The position numbers were made by a program, and so were the translations under genes. DNA of 64,000 bases, from positions 1 to 64,000 of the forward strand of contig JAEPRB010000178.1 of NCBI GenBank assembly GCA_016758965.1, read 5' to 3'. The DNA is from Circinella minor. Lineage: Eukaryota; Mucoromycota; Mucoromycetes; Mucorales; Lichtheimiaceae. Below, one piece after another: positions 1-12,207 of this stretch. The notes under the pieces were generated by a model. It made no database searches. It was not told where the DNA came from and saw nothing but the letters and a program-made list of their open reading frames with translations. Within the stretch, counting starts at the first letter, position 1. The number at the start of each line of letters is the position of its first letter.

Positions 1-138
1 TTTTATCAAAGTGTCCAATTTTTTGGACCGCCTATCGAAAGGGTAACCGGTTAATATTCCGGTACTAGGATGCAGATTTATTGCGGCAACGCAAATGAAC
101 TTGGAGACATTGGTATGAATCCCAGGACAATTTGTCTT
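1..138. mobile_element. Possible transposon end abutting the Nudix gene
   Basis: This stretch is clearly less AT-rich than its surroundings and begins where the Nudix reading frame loses homology. It holds the perfect hairpin GTCCAA-TTTT-TTGGAC at about 13-28, which resembles terminal sequence of Tc1/mariner-type elements. Only one end is visible, so no target duplication can be checked. It could also be ordinary intron or flank. Confidence 0.3.
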
Positions 139-549
139 ATAATATTACCTTTAATACCTGCTTCTTCCCATGTTTCACGTAAGGCAGCATGTTCTTGTGT
201 TTCATCCTCTTCCCATCCACCTTTTGGCTAATAATGAAATAATAATGAGAATAAATATAACATCTTCTTCTTTCCATATCCCCTCCCCTCAACTTCCCAA
301 AATCCACTTTATATTTATCTATAAGTTTTTACTTACAATAACCCATGCTCCTGCATTTTTTCTTGAAGAAACAAGTAAAAATCTTCTATTCACAGGATCA
401 ATCGGAAGACAACCTGCCACTTGTCGGACACCACTTTGGTCTGTCACATCTTTTCCATGACCGTGTCTTGCTTTTTTAGTATATTCAATATTTTCTGCTT
501 GTTGTACTGATTCTGATGATGGTTGAAATGTTGGATTATGAACACTCAT
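1..549 (-). CDS. Nudix hydrolase, diphosphoinositol polyphosphate phosphohydrolase-like (partial)
   Basis: The first exon (549 to about 337) encodes a 71-residue N-terminus with the stretch RQVAGCLPI and [22 protein letters not shown] donor follows. The second exon starts at about 227 after a TAG acceptor and reads PKGGWEED, then LRETWEEAG, an intact Nudix box (GX5EX7REUXEEXGU). This layout matches fungal DDP1/Aps1-type enzymes, which hydrolyse diphosphoinositol polyphosphates and dinucleoside polyphosphates in the cytosol. After GNIIRQI, at about position 140, family resemblance stops and the frame ends at an in-frame stop near 92. The downstream sequence has a different base composition. 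Either an intron begins there or an insertion has cut the gene. Family call is firm; intactness is doubtful. Confidence 0.8.
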
Positions 550-1379
550 TAAAAAAAAAAAAAAAAAAAAAAAATTGAAAAGAAAGGAGAAAAATAAGTT
601 TCGCTGTGAAGAAAAAAAAAACAGAATCCCTTTTTTTTTTTTTTTTTACTGCGCCGAATATTTTGGACAACTAAAAATAATATCCCGTTATTAACATCCT
701 CCACACCCAACTTTTTTGTTATCATAATTTACGCCAAGCCCAATGTAAAAATATAACAAGTAAAAATATTCTAGATAAATATATATAAAAAAAAAACAAA
801 CATTTAAGCATGTTATTAATAGTATATATATATATATATATATACATCCCATTTTTTTTTTTTGTTACTGAGACCTACAACTATCCGATCGAATCCCATG
901 TTGGAGTTAAAAAACACCGATTTCCACACACTCTTTATATTCTGAGGAAATAAATTTATGCATGAATTTTTTTTTTTTTACCTCCTCTCCTCCCCTTCCC
1001 CCTCCCCCACTTACCCCATTTTAGATTACAGCAGATTCAATTATTATCAACATGAAAGAAGACTTTTTTTTTATTTTTTCAAGATTTACAAGCCTATTTA
1101 AAAAAAAAATAAAAAAAAATAGAATGTTAAAAAGACACCTTTAAAAATATGTTCTTTTTCTCCCCCATCGCGATCTAATTTCCCGATCAAGTTAAGAAGG
1201 GAAAACAAATAATTTCCCTTATAATTTTATTTTATTGTTGTTGTTGTTTTTTTTTGGGGGAGTTAAATAATACAATGGAATAGGATTCTATTACATAAGA
1301 ATTTAGTTCATATATAAAAAAAAAAATTGGAGGAGGAGGAAGGAGGAAGGAAGGTGACGATAATAAAGAGTAGAGAAAA
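550..1379. other. Intergenic spacer, A/T homopolymers
   Basis: Between two minus-strand genes. It contains several A or T runs of 10-24 bases, a short TA repeat near 823-844 and polypurine/polypyrimidine patches. It should hold the Nudix promoter and the serine racemase 3' end. No coding region or RNA gene is seen. Confidence 0.6.
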
Positions 1380-2533
1380 TTATTTAAATTTTTCAAATAA
1401 ATGAATAGCATTAGCAAAATCAACATTTCCACCGGATAATATAATACCAATTCTTTTAATGGAATCTTTTTGTACACGATGATGAAATGCCTTGTTATAT
1501 AAAACCACAGCAAGTCCTACTGCTGCACTAGGTTCAATACAAAGTTTCATTCTACCCCATATCAATTGCATGGCTTGTATAATTTCTTTTTCAGTGACAA
1601 CAAATACATCATCCACATGTTTCATTACAACAGAATAAGCGATATCACCCAAATTAGTTAATAATCCATCAGCCACAGATTGTGCACCCACTTTGTTTCG
1701 AGTACGTTCTTTTGTTGTAAATGTTTGAAAAGTATCATTGACTTCCAATGGTTCAGCAGCAAAAACCAATGTTTTAGGACTTAATGCTTTGGTAGCAATT
1801 GAATTGCCTGATAACATTCCTCCACCGCCAACAGGTATAATCAATGCATCAAATGAATGTTGTTCTTGAGCAATGGCTTCTAAAGCAATCGTTCCTTGAC
1901 CTGCAATCACATGTGGATTATTATAGGGATGAATAAATGTCGCTCCTGTTTCTTGTTGAATTTTTTCTGCTGTTTTTTCACGTGATTCTTGGGTTGGTTC
2001 ACAATCTATGACAGTGGCACCATATCCTTTTACTGCTGCCTTTTTCACTTGGGGACATGTCGTTGGCATAATTACATAGGCAGGAATACCACGTGCACGT
2101 GCAGCATAAGCAAGTGCTTGAGCATGATTACCTGATGAATGAGTTACTACTCCTTTAGTAGCTTCTCCATCAGTAAGTAATTCTACGGCATTCGTAGCTC
2201 CACGAATTTTAAATGCTTATGTAATTAAAAAGAAAAAAAAAAAAGGAGGGTTTATTGTTTGTCTTAATAAACTACTCTTCATTCCTTTTTTTTTTTCCCT
2301 CCTACTCCCTCCCCCCCTCTCTCTTAATCCCCATTTATATATATATATATATATATATATACTTTACATCCAGTCTTTTGTAATGGTTCACATTTAAAAA
2401 AAAGTTCTAAAGGAACACCCGCATTTTCAGAAGCAAGTGTATTAATACTCGTACTCGTTAAAATAGGTGTACGATGAACATTAATACGCGCAGCTGCTGC
2501 TTGAATGTCTTCAATGGTAATTGTATCCGTCAT
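1380..2533 (-). CDS. Serine racemase / serine-threonine dehydratase family (fold-type II PLP enzyme)
   Basis: Two exons (2533-2368 and 2215-1380) give 333 residues, the normal size for eukaryotic serine racemase. The start MTDTITIEDIQAAAARI and the segment RTPILTS are typical. The intron (about 152 nt, containing a TA repeat) falls exactly before SFKIRGA, so the PLP-binding lysine is the third residue of exon 2. SSGNHAQA and GGGGMLSG are the expected phosphate/cofactor loops, and LSGGNVD near the C-terminus closes the site. The enzyme interconverts L- and D-serine and can eliminate water to pyruvate. Threonine dehydratase of the short type is the main alternative, as the families overlap. The protein lacks the ACT domain of biosynthetic threonine deaminase. 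Confidence 0.9.
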
Positions 2534-5125
2534 TTTATTCTTTTTATTTTTTAAAAAAAAAAAATAGTTTTTAATGGGTTATAGGAAAAAAAAGTAGTGT
2601 GGGAAAATTATTGTGGGAAAAAATAGATATGCTATAAGAGTTTCCCAGTAAGTGACCGCATCTTTTTACTGTGTAAAAAAGCATTCACTTTTTTTGATGG
2701 GTAAGTCATGGACATACCTATAAATAATAAATCAATGGGTGTTCTTCTTACAATACATGGTTTATATATATATATGTTTGAGTTTATATATTTCACTGCT
2801 CAGAAGCATTTCCTCTTTAGGAAGACAGGGTGAACAAATTCGATGGTATTTTTTTTTTTTTTTTTTTTTTTGCCTATAGGATAAGTTCCGTCACTACTAC
2901 GTACTGCATGAAAATTATTGCAGGAAAGTTATTGCCTAAAGAAACAAACCCCGAGCCCCTTCACTGTGTTCAATGGGTCATCTTTTCAGCAGATAGAGGT
3001 TATATTTAACTTGTTTCTTTGATAGAAGATGGTTAGTAGCAACTTCTTAAAAGCATATGTTGGTTGTTGAGATTTTTTTTTTTCGATTTTCAACTTTGCG
3101 CTTTCCTCATTCTTTAATATTAGATAATATATGTTGGGGAATTCACATGTTCTTCTCGTCAAAAGAAAATTCTGACCAAAAAAACTCGTTTAACAATACC
3201 TTTACATGTAACATTTTTGCTGTAGTTTGCTGTTTGGATTCAAGCGTTTTGTAAATCTGGGGGTTTATCATAGAGCTCACTGGTAAGTTGGGATTTAAAA
3301 TATTTGTTCTCGTCCAATCCGTTTTTGAAATAACTTTCACTTTTCTTTGTTGGAATGGTTTTTTTTTTTTTTTTTTTTTTTTTTGGACGACGGTCAAGAA
3401 TAAGGCGTCTAGGGTGAAACATTTGCTAAAAATTCAATTCATTTTGTGAAGGGAAACAAAGGGATAGGACTATAATGGTTATTTATCAATATCATTTTGG
3501 CTCCAGATATCAATGCCCTCTGTTTATTACCTTCAAAGTGGAGAGGAGAGAGTAACTACAAAATTGGTTGTCATACATATATGTCTTTTTACTTATCAAT
3601 AATTCTTTGAAATGTTTTTTTTGTTTCCAAAAAGTTTTTAAAAGCATATAATACTGTGGGTGTTTCCTTAGATGAACTCTTTTTTTTTTTTTTTTTTTGA
3701 CCTGCCCCGATAAAGTACAAAGGAACAACCCCGTTGACATTTCCAACGTCACATCTCCCATTTTTTACGTAGTGTGAAAATAAAAAAGTGGGGATGTGAA
3801 AGTCATCGGGATGAATTATAGTTAAATACTTCTAAGAGCAGGTTAATGGTATTAAGAGATACTGCCTATATATACATAACACTTTTAATGCTGTTTATTT
3901 ATTTTATAAGGCTACATTTAAAATACGTAGTATAAATAGTATAGACATCACTGTAAAATACATTTTTATGTCTTGCACATAAACATATATCAATTAGATT
4001 TATTACAAAAGTAAAACATATATACGTACACTACAATATTCTTGCTAATTATATGATTATTACTGTATATTATATAAATGGTGTGCTTTCCATTGCAAAA
4101 GATATACGTTACGAATTAGTGAACTTTGTTGCCTTTTCATTTGTGGTACGTACTGTGAAAACTTTTATCATCTTGTAAAACGTGCTCATATATTAATGTA
4201 AGTAGTTTTTATAATAATACGTATCACAAAAAATCCAAATATTATTCAGGAAAAAGTAGTACGTATAGATATAGGATTTTATTTTATTTTCTTCACCAAT
4301 GTGGTTTTACTCTTTTTTTTTTTTTTCTACTATTTACTAGTCAAATAATACACAGTATGTCTGAATCACACAAAAAAAAAAGTTTATCATAACGAAGCTT
4401 CTTCATGCTCAAATGAAAGTTATTGTCAAGACTAAAAGATTTATAAAATAAAGATAAAACTATAAAACTGTGTTATTTGAGGTATTTATACTATTAGCAG
4501 AGACAGGAATCTGTCGTTGTTATTGCAAAAAAAAAAAAAAGCCTTTGCTCTGACATAAAAGTGACATTATGTGAGCTACTAATCAAATCACGTAATTTGG
4601 ATATGTGTGATCATGTTGGTATAAAAGATAATAATCATTTCAAAAATATGGCATGAAATAATAAGATATACTATTTTGTAGCATGATTCACCTGTTACAT
4701 ATATATATATATAACCTTTAATATGTTACGATATTACCATTCATTTACTTGTGTATGTAAGTACATGGTTTATAACAAATAATTAAAGTTTATAATTTCT
4801 TTCCCACTATTGTAATAATATGAACATGTACAAAAAAAAAAAAAAAAAAGTTTTTAAAAAAAAAACTACTATTACTACTAACAAACATCTTTTTTTTTTT
4901 TTTTTTTTTTTGGCTACCAGAGCACAGAAAGAAAAAAAAAACTACATATATCAGATGTTGGGGGTTATATTATATGAAACAATAAAATGAGGGATGATGA
5001 TGATGATGAATAAAAGGAGGAAGAGAAAAAGGGAGAGTTGGGATCAGAGATAAAGAAGTAATAAGTAAAACATGTATGATATATAAAAAAAAAAGGAGGG
5101 AAAAAAAAAAGATCTTTTTTTTAAT
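2534..5125. other. Intergenic, 2.6 kb; homopolymer-rich with possible gene fragments
   Basis: AT-rich spacer between serine racemase and RAX1, with T runs of 18-24 bases at about 2850, 3361, 3682 and 4891. Minus-strand reading frames at 3143-3420 and 3510-3761 look partly protein-like (for example KTDWTRTNILNPNLPV) but are each interrupted by a long A run, so they are at best decayed fragments. Many TACGTA-type palindromes occur. No intact gene is supported. Confidence 0.5.
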
Positions 5126-6803
5126 TTATGATGAACGTAATCTTGAACCAGGAATAAATACGAAAATAATACATGAAATAATAGCAAGAATAATTGTTAA
5201 TGCTAACCAAATAAATGCTCTTTTACGATGAATATGAAGTACTGTTTTATCTTGAATAGGTTCAAATGCAAAGAAACTTATTTCACTAAAAAAATAATTG
5301 TTTGGGGGGGGGGTTTATAATCAATTTTTTTTTTCCTTACTTTTCCCTCCTGCCCCTTTTTCTTCTTCTTTTCATTACATATTTTTTTTTTTTTTTAAAA
5401 AAAAAAAAAAATAACACCATAAATGATTTTTTAAATTATTACCTTTTGCCTGTAAAAGCTAACCACCATGCGAAATCTGAGAATCCAGCAATTAAACTTG
5501 TCCAACCAATAAAGAAGGGTAAAAGACCCCACCAACGCGTTCTCATAGACCCTTGATCCAAAAAGATTAAACTTAATTCAACAGCAAAACCAATAATTAA
5601 ACATATTAATCCAATCAATAAGGATAGACGAGCACTACTTTGAGCTAAATTCGTATATAAAACACTATCCACAAATTGTGGATAATAAAATACATTAAGG
5701 ACTTCAAATACATGAGATCGTGCTGATTCAAATACAATAGGTTCAGGTCGATGATGTTTTTCAATTAATTCATCTAATACATCACGATGATCATCTGGTA
5801 AATGAATAGGTTGTGCTGCATCAAGACGAGAACAAAATGTACGATATATTCTTGTTGCATTTTGTTCTAAATCATGTTGATTAAGTGATTTACCATTAGG
5901 ATTTCGTGAGGAAGGTAAAACAGGTGTACTATTATTATTATGATTATTATTTCCTGTTACAGTATGTACATCATCTTCTGTAGATGGGAAATATTGTTGT
6001 TGATGTAAAAGATCTTGTGTATCAGGTGTTTCTGTATAATGACTTGCTTGATGATGATTTGGATCATACATCATCATCATTGTATCTTTTGTATTGGCTG
6101 GTTTTTCTGCTGCACTTTCCAAAAATTGGGATAATCGATCTGCACTTGATCTTGTTTGTCTACGTTTACTTTGTATATGAGCATGCCAAAGTTTATCATG
6201 TGTTTCCAATTCAAGTAAAAAATTAAGATTTTGATGTACACCACGTCGACGTAAAAATGTTGTAAAGTTGGATTGTGTAAGTGGTGTTAAAGTTCTTAAA
6301 CGCATCATTTGATCCAATGTAGGTAATCCATTTGCTCGTAAATTATAATCTTTCATTTCTTGCCATGCTTCCATGGGTGCTTCAGCAAATGGATCATTAA
6401 ATCCATAAGTTTTATGTTTAAAACTTGTAGGTGACATGGGTGGAGATGATAAATAAGGATTATTGGTAGATTGTTGTTGTTCTTGTTGTTGTTGTTGTCT
6501 AGGACTCGTAGGTGAAGATAAAATGGTCATTGGAATACCATTATTATTATTATTATTACGAACACCCATTTTTTCTTCTTCTTCTTCTATTGCTTGTGTT
6601 CCTTGATAATGAAGATTAAGATCACTTTCTAAAGCAGTATGAAGTCCAAGTGGATTAAGTCGACTATTTGCTTGTCGAATACTCCATTGACGTTGGGGTG
6701 AACCACCTCCATCTGTTGGAAAATCGTCCAAGATATGTGCGTATGCTGACATTGTAGATTTTGTAGATTGTTCATTATTGAATGGTGGACGTTGGTTAGA
6801 CAT
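5126..6803 (-). CDS. RAX1: RAX1-like protein: RGS domain plus C-terminal membrane segments
   Basis: Two exons (6803-5443 and 5285-5126) encode about 506 residues. The first 160 residues are low-complexity (N, Q, E and S/P runs). An RGS-type domain follows, from LTQSNFTTFLRRRG through the helix rich in LEQNATRIYRTF to FEVLNVFYYPQFVDS (about residues 170-395), split by a disordered insert. Three hydrophobic segments close the protein: LIGLICLIIGFAVEL, LLPFFIGWTSLIAG, and WLALTIILAIISC encoded by exon 2. RGS followed by a membrane tail is the layout of fungal Rax1, a plasma-membrane landmark that works with Rax2 in bud-site or polarity selection. The splice joins AAAAG to TGAAATA, giving GKSEISFFAFEP. 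An RGS protein of another class is the alternative. Confidence 0.85.
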
Positions 6804-8019
6804 TATGATTGACTTTAGAATTTATTTATAATGTATATATAAAAAAGAAAAAAGATAAAATAAATAAATAAAAAGGAGTGTGTGTATGTGTGTATGTATG
6901 TATGTATGTATGATTGAAAGATAAAGTAATGAATAGATAGAGAGAGAGAGAGGAAGGGGTATTATTCAATATAAAAAGATCATGACAAAGGAGAAGTAAG
7001 AAAGAAAAGAAAGAAAGAAAAGAAAAAGAGGGTTTCTTATTATTACTGCTCTTTTCTTTTTTCGTGCTCAAAAAAAAAAAAAAAAACCTTCCCCTTTTTA
7101 CTCAATTCTTTTCCAATAAAGTAACTCAGCTCTATTAATTGGTGTAACAAAAACAATAAAAAAAAAAGTTGGTTATTATTGAAGGTCTTACATAAAAAAA
7201 AAAGGTTTTGATTTTTGATAGTAAGGTATACCACTTTGTTTAAAGAGTATATATTTCAAAGTAAATAAAATCTACACTTTTATTTTTCTTTTTACCCAAA
7301 ACTCTAACTGTGGTCTCACTTCTATATATGTCACAAATAAATTCACTTGAATTCATATTTCTATTTTTTAGGGTATATACTTATTTATTAAATACTAACA
7401 AATGTATGTATGTTTTTTTTTTCTGATTCTTGAATATGGTATAAGCTACACAGTGATTTAAATTATGATCAAGCAATTAAAGGATAAAACATTACTATTG
7501 AAACATTCTATTATTTATAATTATAAACTATTTAATACCATTTAATAATAAGTAATTAAAGATATAAATAAACAATTATAAGTAAGAGACAAAATCCATT
7601 GTCAATACGTAAGTAGAAACTACGTAACAATTAAAGAAATTATCATTCACGTTCTTTATTAAAAGACAGAAATTATCGCTGTTAGTAAAAAAAAAAACAA
7701 GAACGTTTTCTACTTTCTTTTTTTTTCCAAAAGCAACGAATAAGTATAGTAGTAGACTGGTATTGTAAACTTATTATAATTTAATAACAGTTATATAAAT
7801 ATGTCATGTTCAAATTCTTTTATGCCTAAGACAAGAATTAAAAATAACTTTTATATTTCAATCCTACTTATTTTATAATAATCAACATATTTTATATTTC
7901 TTAAGCTAATTAAAATTATTTATTCTTTATCATATATTAAAAATTATGTACGTATTTTTGAATTTGCTGTAGTCTATCAAAACTTTGCAGTAAAAATAGA
8001 AGGTTGTTATTAATTAAGT
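6804..8019. other. Intergenic spacer, 1.2 kb
   Basis: Probably the RAX1 promoter and 5' UTR plus the 3' region of the aldo-keto reductase. It contains GT/TG repeats (TATG)n at about 6881-6913, an AG repeat at 6939-6952 and A runs. Reading frames here are translations of these simple repeats. No gene seen. Confidence 0.6.
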
Positions 8020-9271
8020 TTATAACTTGGAAGGGAAAATGTTAACACCCCAAAGAGAAGATGGATCTAATAAACGACCAGCATAGTCAGATTTTGATAA
8101 ATCATTTAAAAGTTCAATATCTTCTTTGGTAAGAACAACATCTTGAAAGTTAGAAATAATACGGGATGGTGTAACAGATTTTGGAATTACTGAAGTATTA
8201 CGTTGAACACCCCAAGCTAATAATACTTGAGCTGGTGATACTTTATATTTTTCTGCCATATCAATCTATATACGTTTTCAAAAATAATATTCATGATGAT
8301 GAGGAATAGGGTTCAGAATATATATATATCATCTATCAATATTAATTGTCTTTATATAAATATTTTAAAAATTTACTTACAACAATTTTTTCTTGCATCA
8401 CGGGTGATGAAGTTGAACCGAGAGGACTATAAGCAGTAACTTTTTATACGTACGTAATGATTATGTTTTTTTTTTTTTTTTTGTTATTATAGATGATAAT
8501 AAGTAAGAGTATATTCTTGTGTAAATTTGTATTTTTTTTTTTTTTTTTTACCATGAATGTTATGTTTTTCACAGAATTCAAGAAGTTCTGTTTGAGGAAA
8601 GTATGGATGAATTTCAACCTAAATAAATAATGGAAACAATAATATAAATGATAATTTGCTTGGTTATAGATTACGTATGATCTAATATTTTTTTTTTTTT
8701 TTTTACCTGAACAGCAGCTGGAGTTATCGTTGCTGATTTCATCAATTTTTCAAGGTTAGCAACAGTAAAATTACTAACACCAATAGCACGTACACGAGGA
8801 CCTAATAGTTTTTCCATAGCCTACGTAACATTTTTTTTTTATAGATAATAAATTTTTATATAAGGTTACACCTGATTACGTGATTTCTTTTACAGATTTT
8901 GAAATCTCCCACAACCTTTTTTTTTTTTTCAAAAAAAATTATAATTACTTACAGCATAAGTCTCAGTGAAATCAGTCGAACCGATCAAGATTTTTTTATT
9001 TTCATCACGAGGAAAGATACGTGAAGACGTTTGGAAAGCACTTTAAAAAAAAAATTTAAGATAATACAACAACAGTCATTTAGCCGTGTGTATTAAATAG
9101 ATATATTTAAAATTAACACACTATATGACATAACTTTATCGTATCAAAATAAAAAAAAGGTACTTTACATTGGCCAATGCATAAGATATAAATCGAGATA
9201 TTCAAGTTGAAGATTAGCAAGTGATTGATCGAGAGCTGCTTTTACAGATTCAGGGGAATGACTATTATTCC

Positions 9272-9305
<34 letters not shown>

Positions 9306-9850
9306 TATAAAATACATATTAGTGTCTTTTTTTTTTTTTGCAAGTAAAATAATTATATAAAACATACAGTTTTGTGGTAACAAAAAGTTCCTTTCTAGGA
9401 ATACCAGAATCTTTAATAGCTTTTCCTACAGCAGCTTCATTTCGATCTATATAATACGTAATAAAAATAACATAGTTAGTCATGAAAATGAATATAGTTT
9501 TTTTTTTTTTTATAAAGAACGTTTCATTTTTTTAACATACAAACAAAAGCAGTATCGATATGACGATATCTATAAATAATTATAAAAAGTTTTAATTATT
9601 AAAATAATGATAATCTTTTTATTAAAACATACCCAGCCTTAATAGCTGTCAAAACAGCTTGATAAACTTCTTCAGGTTTTGATTGCCATGTTCCAAGACC
9701 GACTGCAGGAATAAGAGCACCTGTATTGCTATATAAAATAATTATTTTATATTTTAATTATATAAATGAAAAATATATATTTAAGAAATAAAAATAACAA
9801 AAAAAAAAAACAAGGCTCACTTACAGTTTAAATGCGCGACCTGAAGACAT
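8020..9850 (-). CDS. Aldo-keto reductase (AKR superfamily), ten exons
   Basis: Ten small exons splice into about 305 residues, the usual AKR length. Approximate exons are 9850-9825, 9728-9633, 9569-9541, 9446-9368, 9273-9169, 9040-8953, 8820-8707, 8618-8552, about 8441-8383 and about 8267-8020. The whole catalytic tetrad is present: Asp in YRHIDTAF, Tyr in VYRNEAAVG (its codon split by an intron), Lys in FVTTKL and His in [14 protein letters not shown] and the cofactor-binding segment [11 protein letters not shown] confirm the family. Such (alpha/beta)8 enzymes reduce aldehydes and ketones with NADPH in the cytosol. The substrate cannot be told. Several introns have A runs next to the splice sites, and one acceptor AG follows a run of about 26 A. 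Confidence 0.92.
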
Positions 9851-11518
9851 AATTTAACTTTTAGGTTTATGAAAAAGAAAGAGAAGCGAGAAGGTTATTA
9901 GTAACCAAGGAAAACTAAATTTATGCTCGATCGCCGTTTCGAAAGAACGGAAATATATTTTCCCCTTTGTAATATTGGGTGGAATCAAATATATATTTTT
10001 TTTTTAAGAACCCAGCTTTTTTTTTTTTTGTGCAGGAACACATTTAAATAGTATTGATAACCAACCAATAGAGAAAACTTTTTTTTTTTTTGATATAAAA
10101 AAATATCTATTGAAAATTTATAATCTGATAAATAAAAGGTAAAAGTATGTATAATTATAATATATTCAAAAATATATGAGTGTACGAGTAAAATTTATCT
10201 CTATACAACATTTACAGTGAATATACAACTACGTACTGCTCACCATGCTCTATATTGATACATCCTGTGTTGCTGATTGATTAATTGATTACATTATCTG
10301 GTTTATTACTTGTCTATATATTATAAATACTATTTATTTTAGTACGTACCAGAAGTTTATAAGCGCAGTATATAAAAAAACTACGTATATTATAACAGTT
10401 TAACCTACTAGATTAGCCTCAAAAGGTTTAAACCGATACAAACATTCACACTGGTTTAACCAAATCGTTATTGTACAGAATATATACGTATCCATATAAA
10501 TTATACAGCAAAGCTTTTATTGAAACAACGTTGGATGGGGGTTTTTTTTCTTTGCAGTAAATGTATGCTGCGTGGCTACCTATTTATTAATTCAGCAAAA
10601 TATATTAGTATAAGATAGTCATTTTAATGTTTTGCATAGTGCGGCTATGAACATTCCAACGATATGTAAATTATAACCATGTTTAAAAAAAAATTACAGG
10701 AATGAATCAACCACAAACGGTTACCATGGGAAATTTTGGCACATTTGGCACATTAGACTTTGATTACAATTTCCAAATAAAGCATCTCTGGGACACAAAT
10801 AAAAAACTTGTTTGTTTTTTTTTCTTTTTGAGGCTAGGCTACTTACAGCTTTTTATTCTTTTTTAGAATATCTTTCTTTGCAGTGGATGAGCTTAAAGAG
10901 GGTCTGTGCTTTTTGGGAGTTGTTATGTGAAACAACATCAGTGACATTTGAACTATTTTTTTTTTTAGATCGGCATAGACAGACAATTGGATACTTCTTT
11001 AATTCATGCAAACATATTCATCCTTTTTACTCGATACAGAAGTACGTAACAAAAAATTGGTTCTTTTGCCAGGAGCCATTGTTGTGGTTGTGGTTGATAT
11101 TGGGGTGAACCTAACCACCATAACAAAACATATATTCCATCCATTCAACAAGATGAATAATCTGTCAAACATCATTCCGTTAAGGATAAAAGATATAACC
11201 AATTAAACACTATTATTTATTTTGATTCGTTATTATTAATCCGGATAATAAAGGAATATCAAAGAAAGAATGAGATTAGTAATAACTGTCATAAATGGTT
11301 TCAGAGAATGATCTAGAATTAATATTTATAATAGAACAAATATAATAGCTCCTCTCATCCATTCGTATAAAACATAGTTTAATCATGATGGGATAAAATA
11401 AGATTGTTACATAGTTTAGAAAAAGATATAAAAGAGCACTTATTTTATTCAGGAATAAACAGATTTTCAACTATATTTACTTTAGTCCCATCTTTCTATT
11501 TTACAACTCGCATCTATC
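9851..11518. other. Intergenic, AT-rich
   Basis: Contains the AKR promoter side and a long AT-rich stretch with many TACGTA-type palindromes. A patch at 10830-10970 is less AT-rich and reads in part like coding sequence (LQWMSLKRVCAFWELL) without support from neighbours. No intact gene seen. Confidence 0.5.
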
Positions 11519-12207
11519 TCAAATATAACTGCCTGCTGAAAGAACGGACCTGATCGAAAATTTTCTGCAGTAGAATAGGTCAAGTTTGATTAAAGATACG
11601 CTTCTTATAACGAAAACCTCTAGCAATTTTCGCATCCTGCGAGGCATTGATTTGTTGTACTGAAGCCAGCTGGAGCCATTGTAAACATTTTGTCCCAAGA
11701 GGAAGAAAAGAAAAAAAAATACAAGGCCGATAGCTTGAAAAGCAATATTGTTGTGAGGCATGTCATTGATGTCATTGATTTGTGCATGGGCGTTAAGTGA
11801 CAACCCTGTGCAATCTCTGACATGTGCAAATATCGTTGAATATTCACATTGTTGTTGGCATCTTGATTAATCTCGCGACCAAATTCATCCAAAAAAAAAA
11901 AAGAAATACACCAGAGAGTACGTAAATATTGTAAGCGTTTGAGAGACATATCTTACTTGACTTAATATTTATACATCTTGGAAGCGGCAGTAGGGGTCGT
12001 ATAAGGTAGCTGATATTGAAGGTATCCAATGTTCAGGTATTGATTAATAGTCTTACGACGCTCACCATCAGTGAGGATTATAGTCAGTGACAATGAAGAA
12101 TCTAACGAAAGATTTTCGCTTAAAAGGGTGACAGGGACCAAAAGTAGGAAGGCCGAACTGGTTAGGAGTGATGATAGGGTCTCTTCTTCATCATCATCAT
12201 CGTCCAT
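11519..12207 (-). pseudogene. Decayed reading-frame cluster, unrecognised
   Basis: Overlapping minus-strand frames (12207-11962, 11949-11620, 11803-11519) sit in DNA clearly richer in GC than its flanks. The first opens with MDDDDDEEE and continues with RKTINQYLNIGYLQYQLPY. The next contains FGREINQDANNN and IQRYLHMSEIAQGCHLTPMH. No frame is long and the signal moves between frames, which suggests a mutated mobile-element gene. An acidic start followed by such motifs is loosely reminiscent of Harbinger-type accessory genes, but I cannot assign a family. Confidence 0.3.

Noticed and set aside
3143..3420. A minus-strand gene with a poly-lysine centre.
   Set aside because: The lysines come from a 24-base A run; the flanking segments are in different frames and no family is recognised, so it is noted only as a possible fragment.
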